From assembly GCF_009834125.1 (NCBI RefSeq), contig NZ_CP047146.1:1729501-1793500 (forward strand): 64,000 bases of DNA, read 5' to 3'. Shown here piece after piece: positions 34,919 to 43,035 of the stretch. Origin of the DNA: Streptomyces sp. GS7. GTDB lineage: Bacteria; Actinomycetota; Actinomycetes; Streptomycetales; Streptomycetaceae. Each line of letters starts with the position of its first letter. The first letter of the stretch is position 1. A program made the position numbers and the translations under genes. The notes under the pieces are model-generated. The model ran no database searches. It was not told the DNA's origin and saw only the letters and a list, made by a program, of their open reading frames with translations.

Positions 34919-36172
34919 TCACGCGGCCGTTTCGCCGGACTCCTCTGCGGGGGCTCCGGTCTCACTGCTGGCCGTTGGCTTCTCTGTCTCGGCTTTGCTC
35001 GCCTTCTTCGCCTGCGTCTTACGTGGCACGAGCTGCACCGGCGCCTCGGCCTGCGCCTTCTCGAACTGGGGGAGTACCGAGGTGTAGGTGTCGGCCGTGA
35101 GCTGGTACGACGAGTGGCCCAGCATCGCCTGGATCGCCTTCATATGGACGCCGGCGGCCAGGGAGAGGGTGGCGGCGCAGTGGCGGAGATCGTGAAGGCG
35201 GATGGGCGGGAGGTCGTGCTTGGTCAGAAGCCGGTCGAAGACCTGACGCACGTAGTCAGGGTGGTATGCCCGTCCGTCCTCCCAGGTGAAGACGCGGCCG
35301 GTCTCGTGGTAGATCTGCGGCGGCTCGCCGTTCTTGCCTTTGGCTTGCTGGTGCTCCTCCCACTCCTTCCGTTCCTGCTCCTGGCGCCGCTTCCAGAGGT
35401 TCAGCAGTTCCAGGGTCTGGGAGTCCAGCGCGACGGTACGGGCGCCGCTGTCGCTCTTGGGGGTGTCCTCCCATACCTCGTACGAGAGGGCCACCAGCTG
35501 TTCGCTGATGTGCACGATGCCCGCTTCGAGGTTGACCTCGGTCCACGGCAGACCGCATGCCTCGCCGCGGCGCAGCCCCCGGAAGACCATGAGGTGGAAC
35601 AGCGGGTACAGGCGGTGCTCGGCGACCGAGTCGAGGAACTGTCCCGTTTGCTCGGGTGTCCAGACCATGACCTTCCCTGGCTTCTTACCTGTCTTCCGCC
35701 ACGACCCGACGCGCTCGGGAGTCCACACGAGCGGCTTTGGCTTGCGGTAGGTCGGCAGGACCACGTGCTTGGCCCAGTTCTCTGAGAGCAGGCGCGCCTT
35801 GACGGCGTCATCGAGGGCGCCGCTGAGCGTGTTGTTGATGTGTAGCTGGGTGCCGGCTCCGGTGATGTGGCGGGGCTTGCTCCGGGCTTTGCGCAGCGCG
35901 GTCTTGGCGTCGTTCCAGGCTTGGCGTAGTTCCTGCGGGCGGGGGGTGGGTGCCTGGCGCCAGGTTGCGTGGGCGGCCCGCTCGGTGGCCAGTGCTGCCT
36001 TGGCGGCTTCGATGTTCTTTTCGTGTTCCTTGTTGCGGTCCCAGATGTCCTGGAACATCTCCTGGACGTGGCGGGTGCGAAGGTCGCGGAGCTTGAGGTG
36101 GCCGATGGTGGGGATGAAGATGCGTTGGATGTAGTCCTCGTAGCCGAGGTAGGTGGACCGCTCCGGGATCGG
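34919..36172 (-). pseudogene. int: Tyrosine-type integrase, N-terminus lost at an IS junction
   Basis: The frame encodes an integrase core: catalytic R in GLRRGEACGLPWTEV, H-x-x-R in LHDLRHCAATLSLAAG, H in MLGHSS and nucleophile Y in TADTYTSV. An SAM-like core-binding domain starts at YLGYEDYIQRIFIPTIGHLK (about 36150), upstream of the ATG at 36058, showing the gene was longer. The frame is then cut at 36172 by the inverted repeat of the IS3-family element, removing the arm-binding N-terminus and start. It points away from the IS toward tRNA-Val, typical of AICE or phage integrases next to their attachment site. Catalytic residues are intact but the protein is probably not made in full. Confidence 0.85.
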
Positions 36173-36180
36173 TGGAGGCT

Positions 36181-37125
36181 CTATACGTTGACTCCAGCCG
36201 CCGGTCGGGGCTGGTGTTGAGCGTGGTGGTTGGTCTCGTACTCATGGGGCGGGATGCCGCCGGTCGCGCTGTGGAGGCGCTGGTTGTTGAACCAGTCGAC
36301 CCATTCCGCGGTGCCGAGCTCGACGTCGACGAGGCCGTGCCAGGGCCTGCGGGGTTTGATCAGCTCCGTTTTGTAGAGGCCGATCTGGGACTCCATGAGC
36401 GCGTTGTCCAGGGCGTCGCCGACGGTGCCGATCGAGGCGTCGATGCCGGCCTCGATCAGGTGCGCGGTGAACGCGAAAGACGTGTACTGCCCGCATCCGA
36501 ATAATGAACCAGCCCTGGTCCAGCGGGAGTTCCGGCGCGATCCCGGCGCCACAGGGCCATGTCGAGGGCGTCGAGGACCAGCTTGGCCCGCTTGCTGGTC
36601 GCCGCGGACCAGCCGACGATCGCCCGGGAGAACACGTCCACGACGAATGCGACGTAGACGATCCCGGACCAGGTGGCGAGGTAGGTGAAGTCCGCGCCCC
36701 ACCGCTCGTTCGGCCTGGAGGCGGTGAAGTCGCGTTGCAGCAGGTCAGCCGCCCGTTCATGCCCATCGTCGCGCAGGGTGGTTCGGATCTTCTTGCCACG
36801 ACGGGCGCCTTCCAGGCCGAGCTCGCGCATCAGCCGGGCGACCGTGCAGCGGGCCGCGACCATGCCCTCGCGATGCAGCTGCCGCCAGACCTTCCGGACT
36901 CCGTAGACGCCGTAGTTGTCGGCATGCACCCGACTGATGTGCGCCTTTGGCTCCGTATCGCGCGGGCGCTGGGAGCGCGGTTCTTGGCGGCGTAGTAGGT
37001 GCTCGTTGCGATCTTCAGTCCGTGGCCGCAGAGCACACGGCAGATCGGCTCGACCCCGAACACCTTCTTGAACTCGTCGATGAACGCTACGAGCGCTTTG
37101 ACGGCCGGTCGAGCTCGGCCGCGAC
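36181..37125 (-). pseudogene. IS3-family OrfB transposase, two frameshifts
   Basis: The DDE integrase part can be read only across three frames: (1) ALVAFIDEFKKVFGVEPICR to about 36950; (2) HISRVHADNYGVYGVRKVWR through RWGADFTYLATWSGIVYVAF with the first catalytic D, to about 36490; (3) QYTSFAFTAHLIEAGIDASI to ALDNALMESQIGLYK with the final E. The second break reads GGCAGTACACG where HSDAGSQYTS would need an extra CAGT, so loss of one CAGT copy is the simplest cause. The first break (ARAIR to DTEPK) lies at a GATACG motif and may have arisen likewise. Not functional. Confidence 0.8.
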
Positions 37126-37368
37126 GAAAGCCGACGCCGCCTTCAAGATCTCGTTCGCCCGCCGCAGTTCGGCGTTCTCCGCCCGCAGACGCTTGATCTC
37201 CGCGGTTTCCTCGGACGTGGTGCCGGGCCGCTGGCCCGCGTCCACCTCGGCCTTGCGGACCCAGGTCCGCACCGTCTCGGCCGCACCGATGCCCAGCTTC
37301 GCCGCGACCGCCTTCATCGCGGCCCACTCGGTCGGGTAGTTCGGACGGATCTCCGCGAACATGCGCAC
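37087..37368 (-). CDS. IS3-family OrfA (HTH protein)
   Basis: A 93-residue OrfA with the IS3 helix-turn-helix (EWAAMKAVAAKLGIGAAETV RTWVRKAEVD, shown in two pieces) and the leucine-zipper-like helix ETAEIKRLRAENAELRRANE ILKAAS needed for dimerisation. It is intact. In this family OrfA joins OrfB by a programmed frameshift to make the active transposase; because OrfB is broken here, OrfA could at most act as a regulator. Confidence 0.85.
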   Translation of the reverse strand: MRMFAEIRPNYPTEWAAMKAVAAKLGIGAAETVRTWVRKAEVDAGQRPGTTSEETAEIKRLRAENAELRRANEILKAASAFVAAELDRPSKRS

Positions 37369-37444
37369 CGCACGCTCGCGAAGTTCGGCAGGGTAAGGGG
37401 ACGGACGTGCGATGACTCGATCCTCTCAGGGAATCGAGCCTCCA

Positions 37445-37640
37445 TCAGACCCGGAGCGGTTCAGACTCCGCGACCAGCAGGAACTCCTTGGGGCCGGCTA
37501 TCGCGTGCAGGGCGTTCATGGTGCCGGTGATCTGGGAGATCTCCGCGGCTCCGCCGCCGATGACGCGGGAGTGCAGCGGGATGCCGCCATCGCCGGTCAC
37601 CGCGAGGCCGCGGCGGAGCTCCGGTTGCCGCTGTCGCCAC
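37445..37640 (-). pseudogene. IS1634/IS4-like transposase remnant
   Basis: On the minus strand this reads GLAVTGDGGIPLHSRVIGGG AAEISQ and MNALHAIAGPKEFLLVAESE, blocks that I recognise from the DDE core of IS1634/IS4-group transposases (the TGDGGIP...GPKEFLLV-S pattern, with the second D of the pair usually in LLVADSK). Both ends are missing: the right-hand side of the IS3 element cuts it at 37445 and it merges into unrelated sequence beyond about 37640. Confidence 0.6.
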
Positions 37641-37669
37641 GGAGTCGCAGACTGAATTGGGACGGGGTG

Positions 37670-38047
37670 TTTCACCGCGGGATGCAAGAGCGGGGCACCG
37701 ACCGTTTTCCGGTCCACGAACTGGTCCACGCGTGGCAGATTCACCAGACCCCGATGGATCTCACGTTCCTGGCCGAAGCCTTCGTCACGAAGGTCTGTGA
37801 GGCCACCGGGGGCAATCCCTCCAGTTGCGGTCCCGCAGGTGCGTCCTACGACGAGTTCAGCATCGAAGCGCAGGCGCAGGTCGTCGAGGACTGGTTCGCC
37901 GGAAACACGCCCGCGGGAACCGACCGGACCGGGCAGGCCTGCGATACCAGCGGCCCGTACGTCCAGTACATCACCGGGAACATTCGCACCGGAAGCACCG
38001 GAAGCACCGGAAGCACCGGAAGCACCGGAAGCACCGGAAGCACCTGA
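37670..38047 (+). pseudogene. Metallopeptidase-like protein, 5' end missing
   Basis: The frame holds a zinc-peptidase motif HELVHAWQ followed by FLAEAFVTKVCEATGGN and FSIEAQAQVVEDWFAG (a possible third ligand E in SIEAQAQ), then a tail of six Thr-Gly-Ser repeats ending at 38047. The first 85 codons of the open frame (37412-37669) run antisense through the IS1634-like remnant and make no sense as protein, so the true N-terminus is gone. It is followed 80 bp later by the lectin-like gene, with which it may have formed an operon. The conserved HELVHxWQ region resembles peptidase-like domains near secretion or Rhs-type effectors, but family placement is uncertain. Confidence 0.55.
37988..38041 (+). 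repeat. 9-bp tandem repeat (6 copies) coding Thr-Gly-Ser
   Basis: ACCGGAAGC is repeated six times without change, giving a (TGS)6 tail at the C-terminus of the truncated peptidase. Perfect identity suggests recent slippage and likely length variation among strains. Confidence 0.9.
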
Positions 38048-38127
38048 ACACGCCTGTCGCCGTGGGCCGGGTCGGCCGACCGTGCCGACCCGGCCCCGGC
38101 TTCCGGTTCAAGTCGAGGAGAAACGGC

Positions 38128-39216
38128 ATGACGTGGCAGTACAACGACCTCACTCGTGCTGGCGGCGGCCCACCGTCGGCAGGCAATCCCGCCGGGTACA
38201 CCGTGGACGCCGACAAAACCGAGCGTGTGGTCCACCGTGGTACGGACGGCCATATTCACCAACTGTCGTTCGATGGCGCCTGGCATCACACCGATCTCAC
38301 CAGCACGGCCCGAGGTGACCCGCCGGAGTCGGCAGGAGATCCTGTTGCCGGGAGCACCTCCGGTGCAGCCGCGTACGTCTTCTTCCGCGGGACGGACAGC
38401 CACGTTCACGGACTGTCGTTCGATGGCACCTGGCATCACACCGATCTCACCGGCACGGCACAAGGCGACCCACCAGACTCCACGGACGAGCCCATCGGCA
38501 TCATCCTCAACGACTTCGACGATCCGACCGTGCTCTACCGCGGCTCCGACAGTGGAATCCACGACATGTCGGAATTCGAGTCCGTGTGGAGCGACACCGG
38601 CCCCAGCGTCCTCTTCGCGCCGGACACGCCTCCGGAAGCGGCCGGCGGCCCGACCGCCGTCTACCGCTGGGCGATGGACAACGGCATGAACGTGGTCTAT
38701 CGGAGCACCGACGACCACCTCTGTCTTCTGTCGCTCTCCCGCCACTTCGGCGCCCAGTACAAGGGGGACATCACCGCCGTGACCACCGGCAACCCACCAG
38801 CCGCGGCCGGCAACCCTGCCGGGGATGCGCAGAACGACAAGCGCGAACAGCACATCGTCTACCGCGATGGCAACGGTCACCTCCACGAGCTGCTGGGGGT
38901 GTACACGGGCGACGTCGAATGGCACCACAACGACCTGTCCGCTACCAGTGGGGCTCCGAACGCCGCTGGTGACCCGGCTGTCCGCTCCTGGGACGTCGAC
39001 AAGACCCTGCACGTGGTCTATCGCGGCACGGACAACCACATCCACGACCTCGTGCGCAATGGCGAGTGGCACCACACGGATCTGTCCGACACCGGTGCGG
39101 CTCCCCGCGCGGCTGGTGACCCGGCCGTCTACTCCTGGGACGTCGACACGACCCTGCACGTGGTCTATCGCGGTATCGACGACCACATCCACGAGTTCTG
39201 CTTCACCACGGGCTAA
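38128..39216 (+). CDS. Seven-repeat beta-propeller lectin-like protein
   Basis: A 362-residue protein, ATG at 38128 with GAGGAG seven bases before. It consists of seven repeats of about 50 residues, each with a core like VVYRGTDNHIHDL followed by WHHTDL and a GxPxxAGDP loop; the repeat cores are RGTDGHIHQL, RGTDSHVHGL, RGSDSGIHDM, RSTDDHLCLL, RDGNGHLHEL, RGTDNHIHDL and RGIDDHIHEF. The N-terminal WQYNDL strand would close the last repeat (velcro), giving a seven-bladed ring. Similar repeats occur in fungal-type fucose lectins and actinobacterial homologues. No signal peptide or catalytic motif is seen; sugar binding is an inference. Confidence 0.8.
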   Translation: MTWQYNDLTRAGGGPPSAGNPAGYTVDADKTERVVHRGTDGHIHQLSFDGAWHHTDLTSTARGDPPESAGDPVAGSTSGAAAYVFFRGTDSHVHGLSFDGTWHHTDLTGTAQGDPPDSTDEPIGIILNDFDDPTVLYRGSDSGIHDMSEFESVWSDTGPSVLFAPDTPPEAAGGPTAVYRWAMDNGMNVVYRSTDDHLCLLSLSRHFGAQYKGDITAVTTGNPPAAAGNPAGDAQNDKREQHIVYRDGNGHLHELLGVYTGDVEWHHNDLSATSGAPNAAGDPAVRSWDVDKTLHVVYRGTDNHIHDLVRNGEWHHTDLSDTGAAPRAAGDPAVYSWDVDTTLHVVYRGIDDHIHEFCFTTG

Positions 39217-39222
39217 CTAAGG

Positions 39223-39415
39223 GTTGTCCGGCAAATGATCTACGGGTTGGTGCGCTGCCTGTCCCACTTGGAGAGGTGATGCTCTGCACGTCGGCGAAGC
39301 CGGTCGCGTCGGCTGGAAGTAGGCCGCCGTCCCTCACCACGACCCAATCCTCGTGCACGTTGGCCGTCGCGTGCGATCCTCGCGGCGTACCCCCCCCAAC
39401 GCCAGCTTGGACAAC
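39223..39415. other. Possible small IS or MITE remnant
   Basis: GTTGTCC at 39223-39229 and GGACAAC at 39409-39415 form a 7-bp inverted repeat bounding 193 bp with no credible gene and a composition unlike the neighbours (including a run of eight C). This suits a decayed insertion element, but the repeat is short and could be chance. Confidence 0.25.
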
Positions 39416-39445
39416 TACACGCCATCTTCCCTTAATTGACTCCCA

Positions 39446-39784
39446 GTGACACCCTGCTCACATGACGGTGACCAACAGCTCCATGACGGTGACCAACAGC
39501 TCGGAGCCGGGCTCGCCGATGCCGGAATGCGCGTGCTCGCGGGCGTGCTCGCCCTAGCATCCGCCTCGCTGACGGCCGCCCTCGGCTTCGTACGAACCGA
39601 CCAGCGGGTCGCGAACAACAAGCGGTCGCATCAGGCATGGGCCGCCGTCGAGCGGGCGGCACGGGCAGAACTCGTGATGCTCCCGGTCATGAGCGCCGAA
39701 GAGACCCGAGCCGCCCTGACGCGGGTCCATGCGGCGTTCAACGCAGCTCACGAGGCATACGGCACTACCGTCCCCCAGGCCTAG
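39446..39784 (+). CDS. Small single-span membrane protein, hypothetical
   Basis: A 112-residue frame from a GTG at 39446, or 85 residues from the ATG at 39527. It has one hydrophobic segment (MRVLAGVLALASASLTAALG FVRT, shown in two pieces) and then an amphipathic helical part (AWAAVERAARAELVMLPVMS) of the kind seen in many actinobacterial hypotheticals. A perfect 21-bp tandem duplication (39461-39481 and 39482-39502) lies in the 5' part, encoding HDGDQQL twice if the GTG start is used. I do not recognise the family; it may be a fragment of a larger membrane protein. Confidence 0.35.
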   Translation: MTPCSHDGDQQLHDGDQQLGAGLADAGMRVLAGVLALASASLTAALGFVRTDQRVANNKRSHQAWAAVERAARAELVMLPVMSAEETRAALTRVHAAFNAAHEAYGTTVPQA

Positions 39785-39935
39785 GCAGTGACGGTGCGGC
39801 CCTCCTTGGTGGCGCGATGTCGTACTGCCGGTGCGAGATGGGGACGGCGAGCGGTGTCGCCGTCACCTCGTAGGTGAAGCGCCGACAGGGGTCGGCTTCG
39901 GTGACACGGCAGCGTGTGGCCCACCGGCGCAGGTT

Positions 39936-39967
39936 CCGCCGCGGTGGCCGATCGGCCACCGCGGCGG
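39936..39967. terminator. 32-bp perfect palindrome, terminator of the ECF gene
   Basis: CCGCCGCGGTGGCCGA (39936-39951) is followed at once by its exact complement (39952-39967). It is 13 bp beyond the sigma-factor stop on the minus strand and would fold into a hairpin of about 14 bp with a tight loop. Confidence 0.75.
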
Positions 39968-39979
39968 GGCGTGTAGCGG

Positions 39980-40864
39980 TCAGGTGGTCAAGCCGAGGGC
40001 GGTCAGGCGTGAGGGGTCGGTGAGGATGTCCAGTGCGGTGATCCGGCCGTCCCGGATGGTGAACGACATGACCGACAGCGGTCGGCCTTCGGCGAAGGAC
40101 ACCACCCCGGGTGTGCCGTTGACCAGTACCAGGCGGGCGTCGGCCGCGAAGCGGGCGAAGGTGATCGCCTGGGACGCCACGTCGGCCGCGCCGCGCCGCA
40201 GAACGCTCGGGACGAGCGTGCCGCCGTCGGAGCGCGCCACCACCTCGGGGTCGAGGACGGTCAGCAGCGCCTCGAAGTCACCGCCGCGGGAGGCGGTCAG
40301 GAACGCGTTGACGACCTGGCGCTTGCGCGTGGTGTCCGGGTCGGCGGGCGGGGCGGCGTCTTGGACGCGGCGGCGGGCGCGGCTGGCGAGCTGCCGGGTG
40401 GAGGCGGAGGTCCGGCCCAGGACGGGCGCGATCTCGTCGAAGGGCACGTCGAACATGTCGTGCAGGACGAACGCCAGCCGCTCGGCGGGGGAAAGGGTCT
40501 CCAGCACGATCATGAGGGCGATGCCGACCGAGTCCGCGACCAAGATCTCCTGCTCGGGGTTGACCGTGGCCAGGCCGCTGACGACGGGATCCGGTATCCG
40601 GGCCTGTTCTTCCTGCTCGGGGAGAGGGTCCTCGCGGCGCGAGGTGCGGGAGCGCAGCATGTCCAGGCAGACCCGGCCGACGACCGTGGTGAGCCAGGCC
40701 CCGAGGTTCTTCACGTCACTCACGTCGGTGCGGCTGAGCTTGAGCCACGCCTCCTGGACGGCGTCCTCGGACTCGGCGAGCGACCCCAGCATCCGGTAGG
40801 CCACCGAACGCAGTTGGGGCCGCTCCGCCTCGAAACGCTGGGCCAGAAGAATTTCTTCGCTCAC
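39980..40864 (-). CDS. ECF41-group sigma factor (SigJ-like) with SnoaL-like C-terminus
   Basis: A 294-residue alternative sigma factor. Region 2 reads RSVAYRMLGSLAESEDAVQE AWLKL (two pieces), region 4 LSPAERLAFVLHDMFDVPFD then EIAPVLGRTSASTRQLASRA. A fused C-terminal NTF2/SnoaL-like domain begins near residue 185 (VVNAFLTASRGGDFEALLTV) and contains SDGGTLVPSVLRRG, corresponding to the regulatory DGGGR-type motif of ECF41. These factors need no separate anti-sigma; the C-terminal domain controls activity. It is divergent from a carboxymuconolactone-decarboxylase gene carrying a matching ECF41 promoter, the hallmark of the group. Confidence 0.9.
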   Translation of the reverse strand: MSEEILLAQRFEAERPQLRSVAYRMLGSLAESEDAVQEAWLKLSRTDVSDVKNLGAWLTTVVGRVCLDMLRSRTSRREDPLPEQEEQARIPDPVVSGLATVNPEQEILVADSVGIALMIVLETLSPAERLAFVLHDMFDVPFDEIAPVLGRTSASTRQLASRARRRVQDAAPPADPDTTRKRQVVNAFLTASRGGDFEALLTVLDPEVVARSDGGTLVPSVLRRGAADVASQAITFARFAADARLVLVNGTPGVVSFAEGRPLSVMSFTIRDGRITALDILTDPSRLTALGLTT

Positions 40865-40865
40865 C

Positions 40866-40892
40866 TGTCACATCCTCGCGTCGGGATCCGTC
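40866..40892 (+). promoter_or_regulatory. ECF41-type promoter
   Basis: TGTCACA at 40866-40872 and CGTC at 40889-40892, separated by 16 bp, reproduce the TGTCACA-N16-CGTC motif reported for ECF41 sigma factors. It directs transcription rightward into the gene at 40932, about 30 bp from the predicted start to the ATG. Confidence 0.8.
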
Positions 40893-40931
40893 GGTCCAGT
40901 GACGGACGCTAACCGATGAAGAGGAAACACC

Positions 40932-41414
40932 ATGTTGAACGCCGCCATCACGACCACCGCCCGCATGAAGAACCCCGCGATGGTTCTGCCGGACGCCATG
41001 AAGGGCATCCAGAACATCTACAAGGCCATGTACCAGGGCGGCGTCGCGCCGCAGATCCTGGAACTGGTCCACCTGCGGGCCAGTCAGATCAACGGCTGTA
41101 GTGCCTGCGTGTTCGCCGGCGTGGCGGGCGCCAGGAAGCACGGGGAGACCGACGAGCGGCTGCACGCGGTGGCCGCCTGGCGCGAGGCCCCGTTCTTCAC
41201 CGGCGAAGAGCGTGCCGCCCTGGCGCTGACCGAGGCCGCCACCCGGATCGCCGACCGCTCCGGCAAGGCCGTCCCCGACGCGATCTGGGACGAGGCAGCG
41301 GACCACTTCAACGAGGAGCAGCTCTCCGCGATCATCCTGATGATCGGCCTCACCAACTTCTTCAACCGCCTCAACACCACGATCGAGGAGCCGGCCGGCA
41401 CCTCCTGGAACTGA
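40932..41414 (+). CDS. Carboxymuconolactone decarboxylase / AhpD-like protein
   Basis: A 160-residue protein with the redox-active CxxC of the AhpD-like family: INGCSACVFAGVAGARKHGE, C56 and C59, plus H70. The surrounding helices (ILELVHLRASQINGC; ALALTEAATRIADRSG; FNEEQLSAIILMIGLTNFFN) are typical of the COG2128 subgroup, which are alkylhydroperoxidase-like disulfide reductases rather than decarboxylases. Preceded by the ECF41 promoter and GAGGAAAC ribosome site. Members of this family are the usual target of ECF41 sigma factors, so it is presumably induced when the divergent factor is active. Confidence 0.9.
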   Translation: MLNAAITTTARMKNPAMVLPDAMKGIQNIYKAMYQGGVAPQILELVHLRASQINGCSACVFAGVAGARKHGETDERLHAVAAWREAPFFTGEERAALALTEAATRIADRSGKAVPDAIWDEAADHFNEEQLSAIILMIGLTNFFNRLNTTIEEPAGTSWN

Positions 41415-41849
41415 TCCTCATACACGGCCGAGGCGCTACGCCGGGGGCGGGACAGCTCCCCGATGGCCATCGCGCTTGGCTTCGGCACCGAGCCACGGCA
41501 CACCGAAAGCACGCGGGCCAAGCTGTAACGCCTGGTGACCCGCGACATCCTGTCCGCACCGGAAGTAGCGAGGGAAGTGCGGACGATCGCGCCGCTGTGG
41601 AACTGTCGGAGGGCTGTCAACCGCCCCAGGTGGCGGGGGTGTCACCCCTCGCCCATTGGGGTTCGTGGATCAGTGGTCGAATGAGACGGCTGTCCGGGGG
41701 GCCGTAGACGTCTCGACAGCGGCGGAGCGCCACGTCGAACCGGCTCTGAACGGTGCTGGACGGAGGTGAATGCAACCGTAACTGCAACCAGGGTCAGCGG
41801 CGGCCGCGCAGTCTTGGGCAGGGGCGGCGGTGATGTGGGGAGCGGCGCG
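41415..41849 (+). other. Gap with a decayed gene fragment
   Basis: From about 41424 the plus strand reads YTAEALRRGRDSSPMAIALG FGTEPRHTESTRAKL, then a stop, then RLVTRDILSAPEV in the same frame. I recall this type of sequence from hypothetical proteins associated with Streptomyces insertion sequences, but cannot name the family. The rest shows no gene. Confidence 0.3.
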
Positions 41850-42929
41850 TCACCTGGCGAGTGGCTCGCTGGTGATCGCCGGGCGGACCTTGGTGAGCAT
41901 CAGGTCGAGGAATTGGTCGGGGTGGCGGAAGGACGCGAAGTGGCTGGCGTTCCGGATGAGTGCGAAGTCCTTCACGGGGGCGGTCACGTCGTCGAAGAAC
42001 CGACGGGCCGGTTCGGGCGGGGTGAGGACGTCGCTGTCGCCCTGGAAGACGAAGAACGGGATCCGGAACGCGGTGCCCTCGGCCCACTCGTCGACGGTCG
42101 CGGCCTGGAGCCCGAGCGGCTCCGAGAAATCCATGCCTTTCAGGTAGGTCCGGAGCCCGCGAAGCGTGTGCAGGGGAGAGAACCACAGCGAGCGGATCAC
42201 TACGGTCTTCATCGTGTCGAAGGTCAACGGGTCGGTGGTGACGACGAGCTTGTTGTACTGCGACCACTGGTGCACGCTCCAGGTTGAGGCATCGGGGCCC
42301 ATCGCGGTGACGGCGGCGAGCTCCTTGCGCTTGCCTGCCTTCCGCAGGCGGCCGAGCAGGGAGTGGTAGGCCGGGCGGTCGCGTCCGCCCGCGACGACGT
42401 TCTGGTCGGTGCCGACGTAGGCGGAGTACAGCTCGGGGTGGTTGCGGGCGAGGCGGAGTCCGAGAACGGTCCCCATGGAGTTGGCGACCAGCAGGACCTT
42501 CTCGACGCCGAGCCGGGCACGGACGTGCTCGGTCACTTCGACGGCGTCCCGGTGGAGGCGGTCGAGGGTCAGCTCGCCCTGTCCGGCCGGGCCGCCGTGG
42601 CCGAAGGTCTTGGCGGCGCCGCGCATGTCCCACCGCACGACGGTGAAGTGGCGCTCCCAGGCCCGCGTGCACGAGGCGTAGATCAGGTTGGACGCGCCGG
42701 GGCCGCCATGGATCTCCAGGATCACAGGGTTGCGTCGGTCCTCCCCGCGGACGGAGACCCACTGGTCGATGCCGCCGATGCGGACGAACCCGGACTCGTC
42801 GATGCCGTTCGGGGAGGTGATGCGCAGCCGCTTGGCGTTCGCGGTGCGCTTGGCCTGGCGGTAGCCCAGCAGGCCGGCGACGGGCGTGGCCAGGGTGGCG
42901 GCGGAGGCGGTGAGGATGGTGGCGAGCAT
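41850..42929 (-). CDS. Alpha/beta hydrolase, proline-iminopeptidase-like (S33)
   Basis: A 359-residue hydrolase with one N-terminal hydrophobic segment (about residues 4-22). The oxyanion motif HGGPG is at 74-78, followed by VVRWDMRGAAKTFG as in prolyl iminopeptidases and tripeptidyl peptidases. The nucleophile elbow is ANSMGT with S151 (A instead of the first G of GxSxG); the acid is in FQGDSDVLTPP and H in RNASHFASF. Divergent from the TetR gene at 43036 across a dyad-containing region, so probably repressed by it. The substrate may be a peptide or a xenobiotic ester. Confidence 0.82.
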   Translation of the reverse strand: MLATILTASAATLATPVAGLLGYRQAKRTANAKRLRITSPNGIDESGFVRIGGIDQWVSVRGEDRRNPVILEIHGGPGASNLIYASCTRAWERHFTVVRWDMRGAAKTFGHGGPAGQGELTLDRLHRDAVEVTEHVRARLGVEKVLLVANSMGTVLGLRLARNHPELYSAYVGTDQNVVAGGRDRPAYHSLLGRLRKAGKRKELAAVTAMGPDASTWSVHQWSQYNKLVVTTDPLTFDTMKTVVIRSLWFSPLHTLRGLRTYLKGMDFSEPLGLQAATVDEWAEGTAFRIPFFVFQGDSDVLTPPEPARRFFDDVTAPVKDFALIRNASHFASFRHPDQFLDLMLTKVRPAITSEPLAR

Positions 42930-42940
42930 GACGGTTCCCC

Positions 42941-42986
42941 CAACTGTTTATGTCATCAGCAGTTGCGTTTACGGTATATACAGTTG
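42941..42986. promoter_or_regulatory. Probable TetR operator in divergent promoter
   Basis: CAACTGTTTAT (42941-42951) and ATATACAGTTG (42976-42986) are inverted half-sites matching at 10 of 11 positions, in an AT-rich patch between the hydrolase and TetR genes. A GCAGTTGCG copy lies between them. Likely covers both promoters. Confidence 0.55.
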
Positions 42987-43035
42987 TGGGTGGCGTCAAC
43001 GGGCATCACCGACTGCCGTCGAGAGGGAGGGCCGC

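Larger units (their letters stand above)
36173..37444 (-). mobile_element. IS3-family insertion sequence (inactive)
   Basis: A 1272-bp element bounded by the inverted repeat TGGAGGCTC (36173-36181) and GAGCCTCCA (37436-37444), encoding orfA and orfB of an IS3-type DDE transposase on the minus strand. Size and two-ORF layout are normal for the family. The flanking trinucleotides (CGG on the left, TCA on the right) do not match, so there is no target duplication, and the two flanks belong to different genes; a deletion or recombination has happened at one end. orfB carries two frameshifts. Confidence 0.85.

Noticed and set aside
34919..36058. Integrase as an intact 379-residue gene starting at 36058
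   Set aside because: Conserved core-binding-domain sequence continues upstream of that ATG to the IS junction, so the ATG is internal and the gene is truncated.
37988..38041. Regular short repeats that might suggest a CRISPR array
   Set aside because: Repeat unit is 9 bp with no spacers and lies in a coding frame. No CRISPR array or cas gene was seen in the window.
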